64,000 nt of DNA from Verrucomicrobiota bacterium (lineage in GTDB: Bacteria > Verrucomicrobiota > Kiritimatiellia > RFP12 > UBA1067): the NCBI GenBank assembly GCA_023269675.1, contig JAHFSX010000003.1:124001-188000 (forward strand). Direction: 5' to 3'. Of this stretch, positions 28,573 to 36,757 are shown piece by piece. Each line of letters begins with the position of its first letter. The first letter of the stretch is position 1. The translations under genes and the position numbers were made by a program. The notes under the pieces were generated by a model, which worked only from the letters and a program-made list of their open reading frames with translations, made no database searches and had not been told where the DNA came from.

Positions 28573-29472
28573 GTGAACCCACTTCTCAAATCCTGGCTCG
28601 GCGTCCTGCGCCTCTGGTCGCTGACCGCCTCGACCGTCCCCGTGGCGGTCGGCGCGGCGCTCGCGGCCCTGGACGGGCGGTTCTCGTGGCGGATGCTGGC
28701 GCTGACCCTGCTGAGCGGCTGGCTGCTGCAGGTCGCCACCAACCTGCTCAACACGTACGGCGACTACCGCTCCGGAGTGGACACGCCTGCGACGCTGCCG
28801 ACCGCCCCGCAACTGGTGACCGGCCTTTTGCAACCGCGCCCGGTCTTTCTGGCCGGGGTCGGCGCCCTGCTTCTCGCGGCGGCTCTGGGCGTGGCGGCGG
28901 CCGCGCTGAGCGACTGGAAGCTCCTGCTCTTCGCCGCGGCGGGCGCGGCGGGCGCGGCCGGCTACACCACCGGCGCGCGCTACAAGTATGCGGGGCTGGG
29001 CGTGCCGGCGGTCTTCCTGCTCATGGGCGTGCTGATGGTTCTGGCCAGCTATTACGCGCAGACCTGCGCCTTGAGCTGGAGGCCGCTCGTCGCGTCGCTG
29101 CCGGTCGCGTTTCTGGTCGCCGCGATCCTGCACGGCAACGATCTGCGCGACGTCGTGACCGACCGCGGGGCGGGCATCCGGACAACGACATTGGTCGTCG
29201 GGGACCGCTGCGCGCGGACCCTCTTCTATGCCCTGCATCTCGCGCCGCATCTTGTGGTGCTCGTGAGCGTCGCCTCGGGCGTCTTGCCTGCGTGGACGCT
29301 GTTGACGCTGCTGGCGCTGCCGCTGACGATCGGGGCCGTGCGCACCTGCGCGGGCGGGTTCCGCGCGCGCGACGCGGTCCGTGTCGGTAAGCTCGAAGGC
29401 CTGTCCGCGGGCACGCATTTCGTTTTCGGCGCGCTTCTCGTGCTCGGACTGCTCCTTGCAAACGGGTGCTGA
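28573..29472 (+). CDS. menA: UbiA-family prenyltransferase, MenA-like (DHNA polyprenyltransferase)
   Basis: 299 residues with about eight to nine hydrophobic helices. MenA joins a polyprenyl chain to 1,4-dihydroxy-2-naphthoate to make demethylmenaquinone. The two Asp-rich motifs are visible: NLLNTYGDYRSGVD on the first cytosolic loop and GNDLRDVVTDRGAGIRT on the second, the latter close to MenA. The start is GTG 28573, in line with family N-termini (WLGVLRLWSLTAST). No other menaquinone genes are nearby. Another UbiA specificity is possible. Confidence 0.82.
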   Translation: MNPLLKSWLGVLRLWSLTASTVPVAVGAALAALDGRFSWRMLALTLLSGWLLQVATNLLNTYGDYRSGVDTPATLPTAPQLVTGLLQPRPVFLAGVGALLLAAALGVAAAALSDWKLLLFAAAGAAGAAGYTTGARYKYAGLGVPAVFLLMGVLMVLASYYAQTCALSWRPLVASLPVAFLVAAILHGNDLRDVVTDRGAGIRTTTLVVGDRCARTLFYALHLAPHLVVLVSVASGVLPAWTLLTLLALPLTIGAVRTCAGGFRARDAVRVGKLEGLSAGTHFVFGALLVLGLLLANGC

Positions 29473-29484
29473 AAGGAGGCGCAA

Positions 29485-29991
29485 ATGACATCCCCGAACC
29501 GCGTGGTCAACGACCGGATGCAGAGAAACTACGTTTACCAGCTTGCCGAGCCGGCCGGGGCGCATTCCGATCCTTGTTTCCGGCCGGACCTGACGCCCAA
29601 GGAGATGCTGGCGTTGGGCGTCTTTGGCGGCAAGTATATGACGGACTGCGCGGCCGAATTTCCGGCGGACTGGTTCGCGAACGCCAAGCTCTGCCCCGAG
29701 CGCCACGATCCAGCTGTGAATTTCTTTAAGGTGAACGCCTCGCAGCCCCTGTCGGTCTGGCGTCAGAAAGGCTGGATCTACGCGGAGGATCCGCGCGGCT
29801 GGTTCCAGTGGTACTGCCGATATTATCTGGGGAGGAGATGCCCGGATGACGCGCGGCAGATCAAGCGGTGGCTCGCGATGAGGCGGCACCTGACCCAGCT
29901 CCAGAAGCAGCGTCCCGGCGGCGACCTCACCTGCCGACCGAGACAGAGGCAAGCATTGCTGCATTGGGCCTACGACACGCGAACAATCTGA
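29485..29991 (+). CDS. Conserved protein of unknown function (168 aa)
   Basis: I recognise a conserved pattern but no assigned function. Blocks rich in Trp, Tyr and Arg stand out: GVFGGKYMTDC, FPADWF, GWIYAEDPRGWFQWYCRYYLGRR, IKRWLAMRRH and the C-terminal CRPRQRQALLHWAYD. It is soluble with no signal peptide. AAAGGAGG lies just before ATG 29485, 13 bp after menA, so the two are likely co-transcribed. The many invariant-looking aromatic and Arg residues suggest a nucleic-acid or nucleotide ligand, but this is speculation. Confidence 0.78.
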   Translation: MTSPNRVVNDRMQRNYVYQLAEPAGAHSDPCFRPDLTPKEMLALGVFGGKYMTDCAAEFPADWFANAKLCPERHDPAVNFFKVNASQPLSVWRQKGWIYAEDPRGWFQWYCRYYLGRRCPDDARQIKRWLAMRRHLTQLQKQRPGGDLTCRPRQRQALLHWAYDTRTI

Positions 29992-30007
29992 GCGGGGAGC
30001 CGGGTAG

Positions 30008-30616
30008 ATGGACAAGAAATATTGGCTATTGGTGGCGCTGGCGGCCATAGGGTTCGGCTGGGTCTTCGGCTGTCCGGCGGGGAACTTCTGGGTGAAGATC
30101 ACGGTCACGGTCTGCGCGCTGTGCGCGGGGTCGTTCGCGGCCGCGGGCGTGCCGTGGCGGCGGGCGGAGGTGACGCTGCGCGAGGTGGCTGTCGGCGCGG
30201 CGGCGGCGGCCGCGCTCTACGGGGTCTTCTGGCTCGGCGATTTCTGCGCGGCCCAGGTGTTCGGCTTCGCGCCGCGGCAGGTGGAGGCGATCTACGCGAT
30301 CCGCGAGCTGGGCAACCCCTGGCTGGTCGGCGCGGTGCTGCTGCTGGTGACGAGCCCCGGCGAAGAGCTGTTCTGGCGCGGCTACGTGCAGCGGGCCGCG
30401 GCGCGGCGCTGGGGCGCTAGGCGCGGCCAGATCGCCGGCACGCTGCTCTACGGCGCGGTGCATCTGGTCTCCGGCAATTTCATGCTGGTGATGGCCGCGC
30501 TCGTGGCCGGCGCGTTCTGGTGCGCGCTCTATCGCTGGCGCGGCAACCTGACGGCCTGCGTCGTGTCCCACGCGCTCTGGACCGTCGGCGTGTTTCTGCT
30601 GTTCCCGATCCGCTAA
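30008..30616 (+). CDS. CPBP/CAAX-type intramembrane metalloprotease (Abi family)
   Basis: 202 residues with about six hydrophobic helices. The family signature is complete: SPGEELFWRGY with Glu119/Glu120 and Arg124, His152 in GAVHLVSGN and His188 in SHALWT. Members are membrane glutamate/metallo-proteases related to CAAX prenyl proteases, with varied roles in protein maturation. It follows the 168-residue conserved protein by 16 bp and is probably in the menA operon. The substrate is unknown. Confidence 0.85.
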   Translation: MDKKYWLLVALAAIGFGWVFGCPAGNFWVKITVTVCALCAGSFAAAGVPWRRAEVTLREVAVGAAAAAALYGVFWLGDFCAAQVFGFAPRQVEAIYAIRELGNPWLVGAVLLLVTSPGEELFWRGYVQRAAARRWGARRGQIAGTLLYGAVHLVSGNFMLVMAALVAGAFWCALYRWRGNLTACVVSHALWTVGVFLLFPIR

Positions 30617-30625
30617 TTTAAAGTT

Positions 30626-30710
30626 TTTTACCACGAAGTCACGAAGAGCACAAAGTTCACCAAGAATAAAAAAGTGGTGGCTTTGGAGTTCTTGGCGTCT
30701 TGGTGGTGAA
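30626..30710. repeat. Periodic quasi-palindrome (CACGAAG word) between convergent genes
   Basis: The left arm ACCACGAAGTCACGAAGAGC... (30630-30664) and right arm ...TTCTTGGCGTCTTGGTGGTG (30674-30708) are complementary with drift, period 8-9 nt. It fills the gap between the CPBP and metallophosphatase-GH43 stops. Confidence 0.8.
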
Positions 30711-30743
30711 CGGATTCAGAGGCCCTTCGGTCCCGGCTTCGGA

Positions 30744-32702
30744 TTAGCGGGCGGCCGGGTCGAAGACGCTCAGGTCCCAAGTGTTGGCCCAGGTGATGGT
30801 GAAGCCCGCGTCCGTGAAGCGCAGCGGCAGCCAGACGTAGCGGCCGTCGATGGCGTTGTCCGGCTTCCAGATGTCGAACAGCGCGATGAAGGCGTCGCGC
30901 CTGCCCTGCACCGGCAGGATGTAGGTGCTCTGCCCGCCGAAGGTCTTGTCCGGCCCGCAGCCGTTCATGGGGTTGACGCCGGCGCAGGGATTCCCGAGCT
31001 CTTGCCACGGGCCCCAGATCGAATCGGCCACGGCGGCGCGCGCCGCGTTGGGCGCCCAGCCCGTGCAGCCTGAGGTGATCATCCAGTAGCGGCCCTGGCG
31101 CTTGCAGATGGCGGGCGCCTCGCTCCACCGGTTTGGGAAGACGCGCACGTATTTGCCGGCGTGGGACAGGTAGTCGTCGCTGAGCAGGGAAATGTGCAGC
31201 GTGCTGTTCTCCTCCGACGCGAAGATGTGGTACGCCTTCTGGTCGTCGTCCACGAAGAGGGTCATGTCCCGGGCCATCTGCCCGCCGGCGAAGTCGCGCG
31301 CCAGGATGGCGTGCTTGGGCGTGTCGGCGTTGGGCCCGCCGCTGAACGTGAGCCCCTTCATCCGATCGACCTTCTGGAGCGCGGCCTTCTGCTCGTCGGT
31401 GGCGTTGACGGGCCACACGCCCGCGTCGGGCCGCTCCGAGTGCAGATAGGTGAACGGCCCGGTCGGCGTGTCGGCGACGGCCACGCCGCTGCGGGCGGCG
31501 CCGTAACCCTGCCCTTTGAGCTCGAGATGGAACCACATCACGTACTTGCCGGTCTTGGCGTTGTAGATCACCTTGGGGCGCTCGAGCACGCACTCTTTGG
31601 CGATGTCGCTGGCGGGGTCGTCCGAGACGGCCAGGGCGCTGCCCTCGTCCTTCCAGTTGGTAAGGTCCCGCGACGAGTAGGCGTGCACGCCCACGTGCGC
31701 CGCGTTGCCGGCCTTGCCCTCGATCTTGTGCTCGCCGTACCAGTAGTAGAGGCCGTCGCGGAAGAGGAGGCCGCCGCCGTGGGCATTGATGCGCGCCCCG
31801 GCGTCAGAGGGCCACGTCCGGCCGTTCTCGAAGGAAAGGCGGCGCGCCGGCGCGTTGGTCGCCAGCGGCAGCTCGCGGCTGGGCTCGTTGCCGAAGCCGG
31901 TCTCCCGGAGGCGGTCCCCCGCGATCTCGATCCGGGCGTAGGCGGTGCTGCCGGGCGCCTCGACCATGCCGCGCAGGGTGATGTGGTGGACGCCCTTGCG
32001 GCGCGCGTAGCCGCCGTTGTGGTCGTGCCCCGCGATCCAGGCGACCACGCAGGGCGCGCTGTCGAGCGCGGCCAGCACGGGCTCGGGCTTGGCCATGCGG
32101 TTGCTCTCGGCGGCGGCCTTGAGCAGCGGGAAGTGGCAGAAGCAGATGACCTTCTCGCCCGCCTGCTGGGCCTGGCCGAGCGCCGTGCGGAACCAGGCGA
32201 GCTGCTCCTCGCTTATGATCCCGTAGCCCGCGTCGTTGCCGTCGAGCACGATGAAGCGCCAGCCTTTGGCCGCGGGGTCGGCGAAGGCGTAGTAAAAGCT
32301 TTTCAGGCCGAGCCGCCCGAGCAGGTTCTCCTTGCCGGCCGACTGGCAGTGGTTTCCCGCGACATGGTATTTGGGCGCGGACAGCCGGTTGAAGACCGAC
32401 AGCACGCTGTCGAGGTCGCGCACCGAGGCGACCCGGTTGGTGCCGTAGCCGTCGATGGCGTCGCCCAGCTGGATCACGAAGTCGAGGTCCTGCGCGTTCA
32501 GGTTGGTTACGCACTGTTCCAGGCGCGACAAGGAGCCGCGGTAATCGCGCGAGACGCCGCCCGGCTTGTCCGCGTACTGGATGTCTGCGACCAAGCCGAA
32601 GGCCGGCAGGCGTTCGGCGCGGGCGGTTTGCGGGGACAGGCCGGAGCCGGTCAGCAGAAGCGTCGCGGCTGTTATCAGAAGGGGCAGGCGTCTCTTTTGC
32701 AT
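30744..32702 (-). CDS. Secreted fusion of a calcineurin-like phosphatase (ADPRM type) and a GH43-like glycosidase
   Basis: 652 residues. A signal peptide (to about residue 29, ARA) precedes a metallophosphatase domain (about 32-265) with complete metal motifs: GLVADIQYAD (Asp40), QLGDAIDG, GNH, CFCHFPLL and AGHDHNGG. Its pattern is closest to Mn-dependent ADP-ribose/CDP-alcohol diphosphatases. A second domain (about 285-652) is a five-bladed propeller like GH43, with WYGEHK, ECVLERPKVIYN, ARDMTLFVDDD and YWMITSGCTGW. GH43 enzymes act on arabinan, xylan or galactan. The joining of these two folds in one secreted chain is unusual. It has no close co-directional partner upstream; fabH starts 1.1 kb away on the same strand. 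Confidence 0.8.
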   Translation of the reverse strand: MQKRRLPLLITAATLLLTGSGLSPQTARAERLPAFGLVADIQYADKPGGVSRDYRGSLSRLEQCVTNLNAQDLDFVIQLGDAIDGYGTNRVASVRDLDSVLSVFNRLSAPKYHVAGNHCQSAGKENLLGRLGLKSFYYAFADPAAKGWRFIVLDGNDAGYGIISEEQLAWFRTALGQAQQAGEKVICFCHFPLLKAAAESNRMAKPEPVLAALDSAPCVVAWIAGHDHNGGYARRKGVHHITLRGMVEAPGSTAYARIEIAGDRLRETGFGNEPSRELPLATNAPARRLSFENGRTWPSDAGARINAHGGGLLFRDGLYYWYGEHKIEGKAGNAAHVGVHAYSSRDLTNWKDEGSALAVSDDPASDIAKECVLERPKVIYNAKTGKYVMWFHLELKGQGYGAARSGVAVADTPTGPFTYLHSERPDAGVWPVNATDEQKAALQKVDRMKGLTFSGGPNADTPKHAILARDFAGGQMARDMTLFVDDDQKAYHIFASEENSTLHISLLSDDYLSHAGKYVRVFPNRWSEAPAICKRQGRYWMITSGCTGWAPNAARAAVADSIWGPWQELGNPCAGVNPMNGCGPDKTFGGQSTYILPVQGRRDAFIALFDIWKPDNAIDGRYVWLPLRFTDAGFTITWANTWDLSVFDPAAR

Positions 32703-32787
32703 AGGGGTCTCTTTCCAAAAATAAAGGCGTCCATCCCGCGTTTTTGCGCAAAGAGGACGCCCGGCTCCGGATGGGGATGTCGGCGGC

Positions 32788-33783
32788 TTAGGCCCAGCGA
32801 ATCGCCATGGCGCCCCAGGTCAGTCCCGCGCCGAAGGCGTCGACGACGATCACGTCGCCTTTTTTGACGCGGCCCTGCTCGAACGCCTCGCAGAGCGCGA
32901 TCGGGATGGTGGCGGCGGAGGTGTTGCCGTAGTTCGCGATGTTCACAAAGACTTTCTCCGCCGGCACGGCCAGACGCTTGGCCACCGCTTCGATGATGCG
33001 GGTGTTCGCCTGATGAGGGATAAAGAGTGAGACCTCCTGCGTGGTCAGTCCCGCGCGGTCGAGCACGCACACGGCGCACTCCGCCATGTTGCGCACGGCC
33101 TGCTTGAAGACCTCGTTGCCCTGCATGATGATGTAACGCCCGAGCTTGTTGCCGCTCTCGTCCGTGTAGACCCGGCACCCGCTGTTCGGGAGCTCCAGCA
33201 GCTCGCCGTAATTACCGTCGCCGCCGAGTTTTATGGAGAGGATGCCGTCGGTGTCCGAATGGCACTCGCTGAACACGGCCGCGCCCGCCCCGTCGCCGAA
33301 CAGGATGCAGGTGTCGCGGTCTTTCCAGTCCACGATCGAGGTGTTCACCTCGGCCGCCACGACGAGCACGTGCTTCATCAGGCCGGCTTTGATCATGCCC
33401 CAGGCCAGGCTCGCCCCGTAGATGAACCCGGTGCAGGCCGCGCTGATGTCCAGCACGCCCGCGTGGATCGCGCCGAGTTCCTTTTGCACCAGACAGGCCA
33501 CCGAGGGGTAGACGGTGTCGGGCGTGGAGGTGGCCACCAGAATGAGGTCGATCTGGTCCGCCGTGAGGCCGGACATTTTCAGCGCGTCGGCCGCGGCGCG
33601 GCTCGCCAGGTGCGAGGTCCACTCGCCCTCCGCGGCGATGCGGCGCTCCTTGATGCCCACGCGTTGGGAGATCCAGGCGTCGCTGGTGTCGACCATCTTC
33701 TCAAGGTCAGCGTTGGTCAGACGCTTTTCGGGCAACGCTTTGCCGACACCCGTAATCTTCGCTGTGATCTTGCGCACGCTCAT
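32788..33783 (-). CDS. fabH: 3-oxoacyl-ACP synthase III
   Basis: 331 residues. FabH starts fatty-acid synthesis by condensing acetyl-CoA with malonyl-ACP. The Cys-His-Asn triad is present: Cys117 in DISAACTGF, His257 in IPHQANTRI and Asn287 in NYGNTSA. The start MSVRKITAKITGVG has GGGAG upstream. A strong promoter lies about 80 bp before it. Other fab genes are not in the window. Confidence 0.96.
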   Translation of the reverse strand: MSVRKITAKITGVGKALPEKRLTNADLEKMVDTSDAWISQRVGIKERRIAAEGEWTSHLASRAAADALKMSGLTADQIDLILVATSTPDTVYPSVACLVQKELGAIHAGVLDISAACTGFIYGASLAWGMIKAGLMKHVLVVAAEVNTSIVDWKDRDTCILFGDGAGAAVFSECHSDTDGILSIKLGGDGNYGELLELPNSGCRVYTDESGNKLGRYIIMQGNEVFKQAVRNMAECAVCVLDRAGLTTQEVSLFIPHQANTRIIEAVAKRLAVPAEKVFVNIANYGNTSAATIPIALCEAFEQGRVKKGDVIVVDAFGAGLTWGAMAIRWA

Positions 33784-33861
33784 GTGTTACTCCCAAACCC
33801 TGGCCGATTCGCGGTGGGTCCGCACCACCGTCGCCGTAGCCAAGTAAAATGAAAAGGCTTG

Positions 33862-33890
33862 ATTATATAAGATTGCGGCCGTTTCAACAA
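33862..33890 (-). promoter_or_regulatory. Sigma-70 promoter of fabH
   Basis: On the minus strand, TTGTTG (33890-33885), a 17-nt spacer and a perfect TATAAT (33867-33862). The start codon is at 33783, leaving a leader of about 70 nt. Confidence 0.8.
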
Positions 33891-33944
33891 GGGCAACGCT
33901 TCCGATTAAAAAGCGCGCGCCGGGGCAGGTGCGGACCCGCGGTC

Positions 33945-34703
33945 TCACCGCGCGCGGGCCACGAGATCGCGCACGACTTCGCCGGCGAGGATCAGGCCCG
34001 CCACCGAGGGCACGAACGAGACGCTGCCGGGGATGCGGTGGCGGACGGTGCAGGAGCGCGGGCTGCCTTTGGGGCAGACGCAGTGTTTGCGGCAGCTGAG
34101 CGCGTCGGTCTCGACGGGTTCGGTCGGCGTCTCCTTGGAGTAAACGACCTTGAGCCCGGTGAGGCCGCGCCGTTTCAGCTCCCGGCGCATCACCTTGCAG
34201 AGCGGGCAGACCGAGGTGGCGGCGATGTCGGCCACCTCGAAGCGGGTCGCGTCCAGTTTGTTGCCCGCGCCCATGCAGCTGATCAGGGGGATGCCGGCCT
34301 GCGCCGCGCGCACGGCCAGTTCGACCTTGGCGCTGACGGTGTCGACCGCGTCCACGACGTAGTCACACTGGGCCAGGTCGAAGGTGTCGGCGTTCTCGGG
34401 CAGGTAGAAGGTTTTGCGGGTCTCGACCTCGGCCTGGGGGTTGATGTCGCGCACGCGGGCCGCCATGACCGTGACTTTGGCTTGGCCGAGCGTGCTGTGC
34501 AGGGCGATGAGCTGGCGGTTGAGGTTGGTGAGGCAGACGAGGTCGTCATCGACCAGCAGGAAGCGGCCGATTCCTGCGCGGGCCAGGGCTTCGACCGTGA
34601 ACGAGCCGACACCGCCGAGGCCGAAAACCGCCACGCGGCTTTGGCGCAGCCTGTCGAGTGCCGGTTTTCCCAAAAGTAGTTCCGTCCGGGAGAACTGATC
34701 CAT
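33945..34703 (-). CDS. tcdA: tRNA threonylcarbamoyladenosine dehydratase (ThiF/E1-like)
   Basis: 252 residues. It uses ATP to cyclise the t6A37 modification of ANN-decoding tRNAs. The E1-like core is clear: FGLGGVGSFTVEALARAG, LVDDDLVCLTNLNRQ, the DAVDT acceptor loop and ISCMGAGNKLD. The C-terminal part carries CPLCK and CRKHCVCPKG cysteines, then GSVSFVPSVAGLILAGEVV, typical of TcdA/CsdL. ATG 34703 lies 12 bp after the preceding gene, suggesting one transcript. Confidence 0.92.
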   Translation of the reverse strand: MDQFSRTELLLGKPALDRLRQSRVAVFGLGGVGSFTVEALARAGIGRFLLVDDDLVCLTNLNRQLIALHSTLGQAKVTVMAARVRDINPQAEVETRKTFYLPENADTFDLAQCDYVVDAVDTVSAKVELAVRAAQAGIPLISCMGAGNKLDATRFEVADIAATSVCPLCKVMRRELKRRGLTGLKVVYSKETPTEPVETDALSCRKHCVCPKGSPRSCTVRHRIPGSVSFVPSVAGLILAGEVVRDLVARAR

Positions 34704-34715
34704 AGGTGTGATGCT

Positions 34716-35597
34716 CTATTGAACCTGCCCTGGCTGGGCTTGCGGGTCTTCCGCCGGGGCCGCCGGGGCCGCCTGGGCGGCCTCCTCCTCGCGCCGCTTG
34801 ATCTCGTTGGAGGCGGCGTCGCGCGCGAGTTTTTCGAGCTGGGCGCGCTGCTTCGCCTCGGCGGCCAGCTGGTCTTGGGTCTGCTGGACGACGCGGTCGC
34901 GCTGGCGCTCGGCATAGGAGCGCGTGTCGTTGGACCCCTCCCCGGGCGTCGTCACGGCCTCCGGAACCGCCTGATGCACGAAGCCTCGCACCGAGGGCAG
35001 GGGGATGTTGGACGTCGGCCTGCGGGGCAGGACGTGCGGCGTGCCGCTGGCGGCGGCGTCGGCTTTGCCGGCGGCCGGAAAGAGGGGGCGCGCGACGGCG
35101 GACTTCGCCGGCAGCGCCGCGGGGTCGACCAGCCCCTTGCCCAGCTTGAGGGTGATGGTGACCCCGTCTTTTTCGATCGTGGCGGTCTCGTCATCGTAAT
35201 CGGCGCTGACGACGGTCCAGCCCCCGGCGACGGTCCCGACCAGCAGGTAGTAGTTGACGGGCGGGTTCTGCGAAAGGTCGGTGAAGCCGATGGCGGTCTG
35301 TCCGTCGGGCGTGACGTTGACCGCCGACATGTTGATTTTCTTGGCGAGGGTCTGCTGCTCGGCGATCACCTGCGCCTCGTTCTTGAGCGTGGAGGGATCG
35401 ACAGCCGCGGCGTTAAAGTCGGCGGGCGGCGCGCCGAAGGGCATCCGGTCCAGAATCGGCTGGTAGTGGCCGAACGGAGGGGGGGTGTAGGCCTCGCCGA
35501 AGGCCTGGCCGGAAACGGCCGCGCACACGCAGGCGCAGCCGATGTGCCAAGCCACCAGCGGCCCACGGGAAAAAGGGTTGGAAACGGAAGCGCGCAT
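34716..35597 (-). CDS. Secreted protein of unknown function with a C-terminal coiled-coil (293 aa)
   Basis: A signal-like N-terminus (LVAWHIGCACVCAAVSGQAFG) is followed by YTPPPFGHYQPILDRMPFG and a small beta domain (TPDGQTAIGFTDLS...WTVVSADYDDETATI). A Pro/Ala linker and a charged C-terminal helix (RQRDRVVQQTQDQLAAEAKQ) rich in Glu, Arg and Ala follow. The beta segment vaguely recalls the HR domain of GspC/PilP proteins, but I cannot confirm it. Two ATGs (35609, 35597) are possible; 35597 is used because AAGG lies nearby. It is divergent from the 35703 gene, which also looks like an envelope protein. Confidence 0.7.
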   Translation of the reverse strand: MRASVSNPFSRGPLVAWHIGCACVCAAVSGQAFGEAYTPPPFGHYQPILDRMPFGAPPADFNAAAVDPSTLKNEAQVIAEQQTLAKKINMSAVNVTPDGQTAIGFTDLSQNPPVNYYLLVGTVAGGWTVVSADYDDETATIEKDGVTITLKLGKGLVDPAALPAKSAVARPLFPAAGKADAAASGTPHVLPRRPTSNIPLPSVRGFVHQAVPEAVTTPGEGSNDTRSYAERQRDRVVQQTQDQLAAEAKQRAQLEKLARDAASNEIKRREEEAAQAAPAAPAEDPQAQPGQVQ

Positions 35598-35702
35598 GAA
35601 CCTTAGCATAGCAGAACGGCTCGCGGGTGCGGAATACAAATCGCGCTGCGGCGCGCTTGCGCGCTTGAGGCGGGCACCCGTTATTTGATACGCTTTTGCG
35701 AA

Positions 35703-36650
35703 ATGAAATTTTTCTGGCCCATCTATTTTTTTGCGGCGGTGGTCGGCACCGCGGGTGTCTATCTGGCGGCGCCTCTGGCCAGGCCGTATGTCGACGCGGT
35801 TTTCGGCACGACGGAGCCGGCGTCCGTGAGGGACGAATCCACGCCCCAGGGGGCGGCGGTGCTGCAAGCCGTGCCGCCGAGCTCCCCGGCGCAGGACAGC
35901 GGCGCGGACGCGCGCGCCCGTCCCGGGACGGGCGCGGCGGCGCGCCCCCCTCTACCCGACGACGGCGACGAGGCCGCGCCGGCGATGAACGGCATTTATC
36001 CGGTGTCGCGCAATGAGAAGCCGGGGTGGGGCATCACGTTCCAGCGCACCAGCTACTTCGGCCTGGACGGCGCGCGCCTGGGGCATGTTCCGGGCGGCGT
36101 GTTGCTGGAGTACCGGGACAAGCGCGTCGCCTCCATCGGCAACATGGTGGAGTGCGTGCTGCTCGAGAACGGCACCCCGTCCGCCCCGCTCCTGGTCAGC
36201 CGCAAGGATGTCTTGCTTTTTACCGGGTCCTACACGAAGCTCACGGCCCGGCAGCGCGCGGACCTGCAGGCTTATTACGCGCTCAGCGGCAAGATCGGAC
36301 TGCGCAAGACCGAGCTGCTCCAGGCGGCCGCGGCGAAAAACCCCTTCTTTGCCACCTATAATCAGGCGTATAAATCCTACATGGCGCATATCGACGCGGC
36401 CAAGGCGCTGACCGAGAAGCGCGACCACGCCGCCGAGCAGGACAAGACCCGCCTCGAGGATCAGCTGCGCGAGATGAAGGTGGCCGAGACGGCCCTCCGC
36501 CAGGAGTACGACGCCATTCACGCGAAGTTCCGCCTGTGGAAAGAGCAGCACACCAACGAGATCGCCAAAGCCGAGACCGATGCCGATGTGCAGAAGTGGT
36601 CGCAGGAGATGAAGGCCCTGCGCACCCGCATCCCCGGCTTGGCGCTTTGA
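35703..36650 (+). CDS. Membrane-anchored protein with coiled-coil, unknown function (315 aa)
   Basis: One N-terminal membrane helix (FFWPIYFFAAVVGTAGVYLAA) is followed by a Pro/Ala/Asp-rich low-complexity stretch to about residue 95. A compact middle domain (IYPVSRNEKPGWGITFQRTS...LLVSRKDVLLFTG) comes next, then a long charged helix (about 215-310) likely to form a coiled coil. No family is recognised. ATG 35703 is chosen because the helix begins at once; no clear Shine-Dalgarno is present. It is divergent from the secreted coiled-coil protein and may form an envelope pair with it, which is inference. Confidence 0.72.
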   Translation: MKFFWPIYFFAAVVGTAGVYLAAPLARPYVDAVFGTTEPASVRDESTPQGAAVLQAVPPSSPAQDSGADARARPGTGAAARPPLPDDGDEAAPAMNGIYPVSRNEKPGWGITFQRTSYFGLDGARLGHVPGGVLLEYRDKRVASIGNMVECVLLENGTPSAPLLVSRKDVLLFTGSYTKLTARQRADLQAYYALSGKIGLRKTELLQAAAAKNPFFATYNQAYKSYMAHIDAAKALTEKRDHAAEQDKTRLEDQLREMKVAETALRQEYDAIHAKFRLWKEQHTNEIAKAETDADVQKWSQEMKALRTRIPGLAL

Positions 36651-36653
36651 TCC

Positions 36654-36757
36654 AGAGGACGGAAGACAGCGGACGGAGGTCGGAGGGTTCGGTCTAACGT
36701 CTTGGGAAACGAAGTCCCTTCAGCCGTCCTCGGCCCTCCGTCCTCGGCCCTCTGCCG
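36654..36757. repeat. Periodic quasi-palindrome (GGACGGAG word) filling a convergent gap
   Basis: The left arm AGAGGACGGAAGACAGCGGA and on (36654-36686) faces GCCGTCCTCGGCCCTCCGTC and on (36724-36757). It spans the whole space between the 35703 gene stop and the serS stop. It uses the same words as the element at 6266-6424. Confidence 0.8.

Noticed and set aside
36654..36757. Palindromes between convergent genes as ordinary bidirectional terminators
   Set aside because: Stems are long, imperfect and mostly lack T tracts, and the same class occurs in tandem and divergent gaps. A terminator role is possible for some but does not explain the class.
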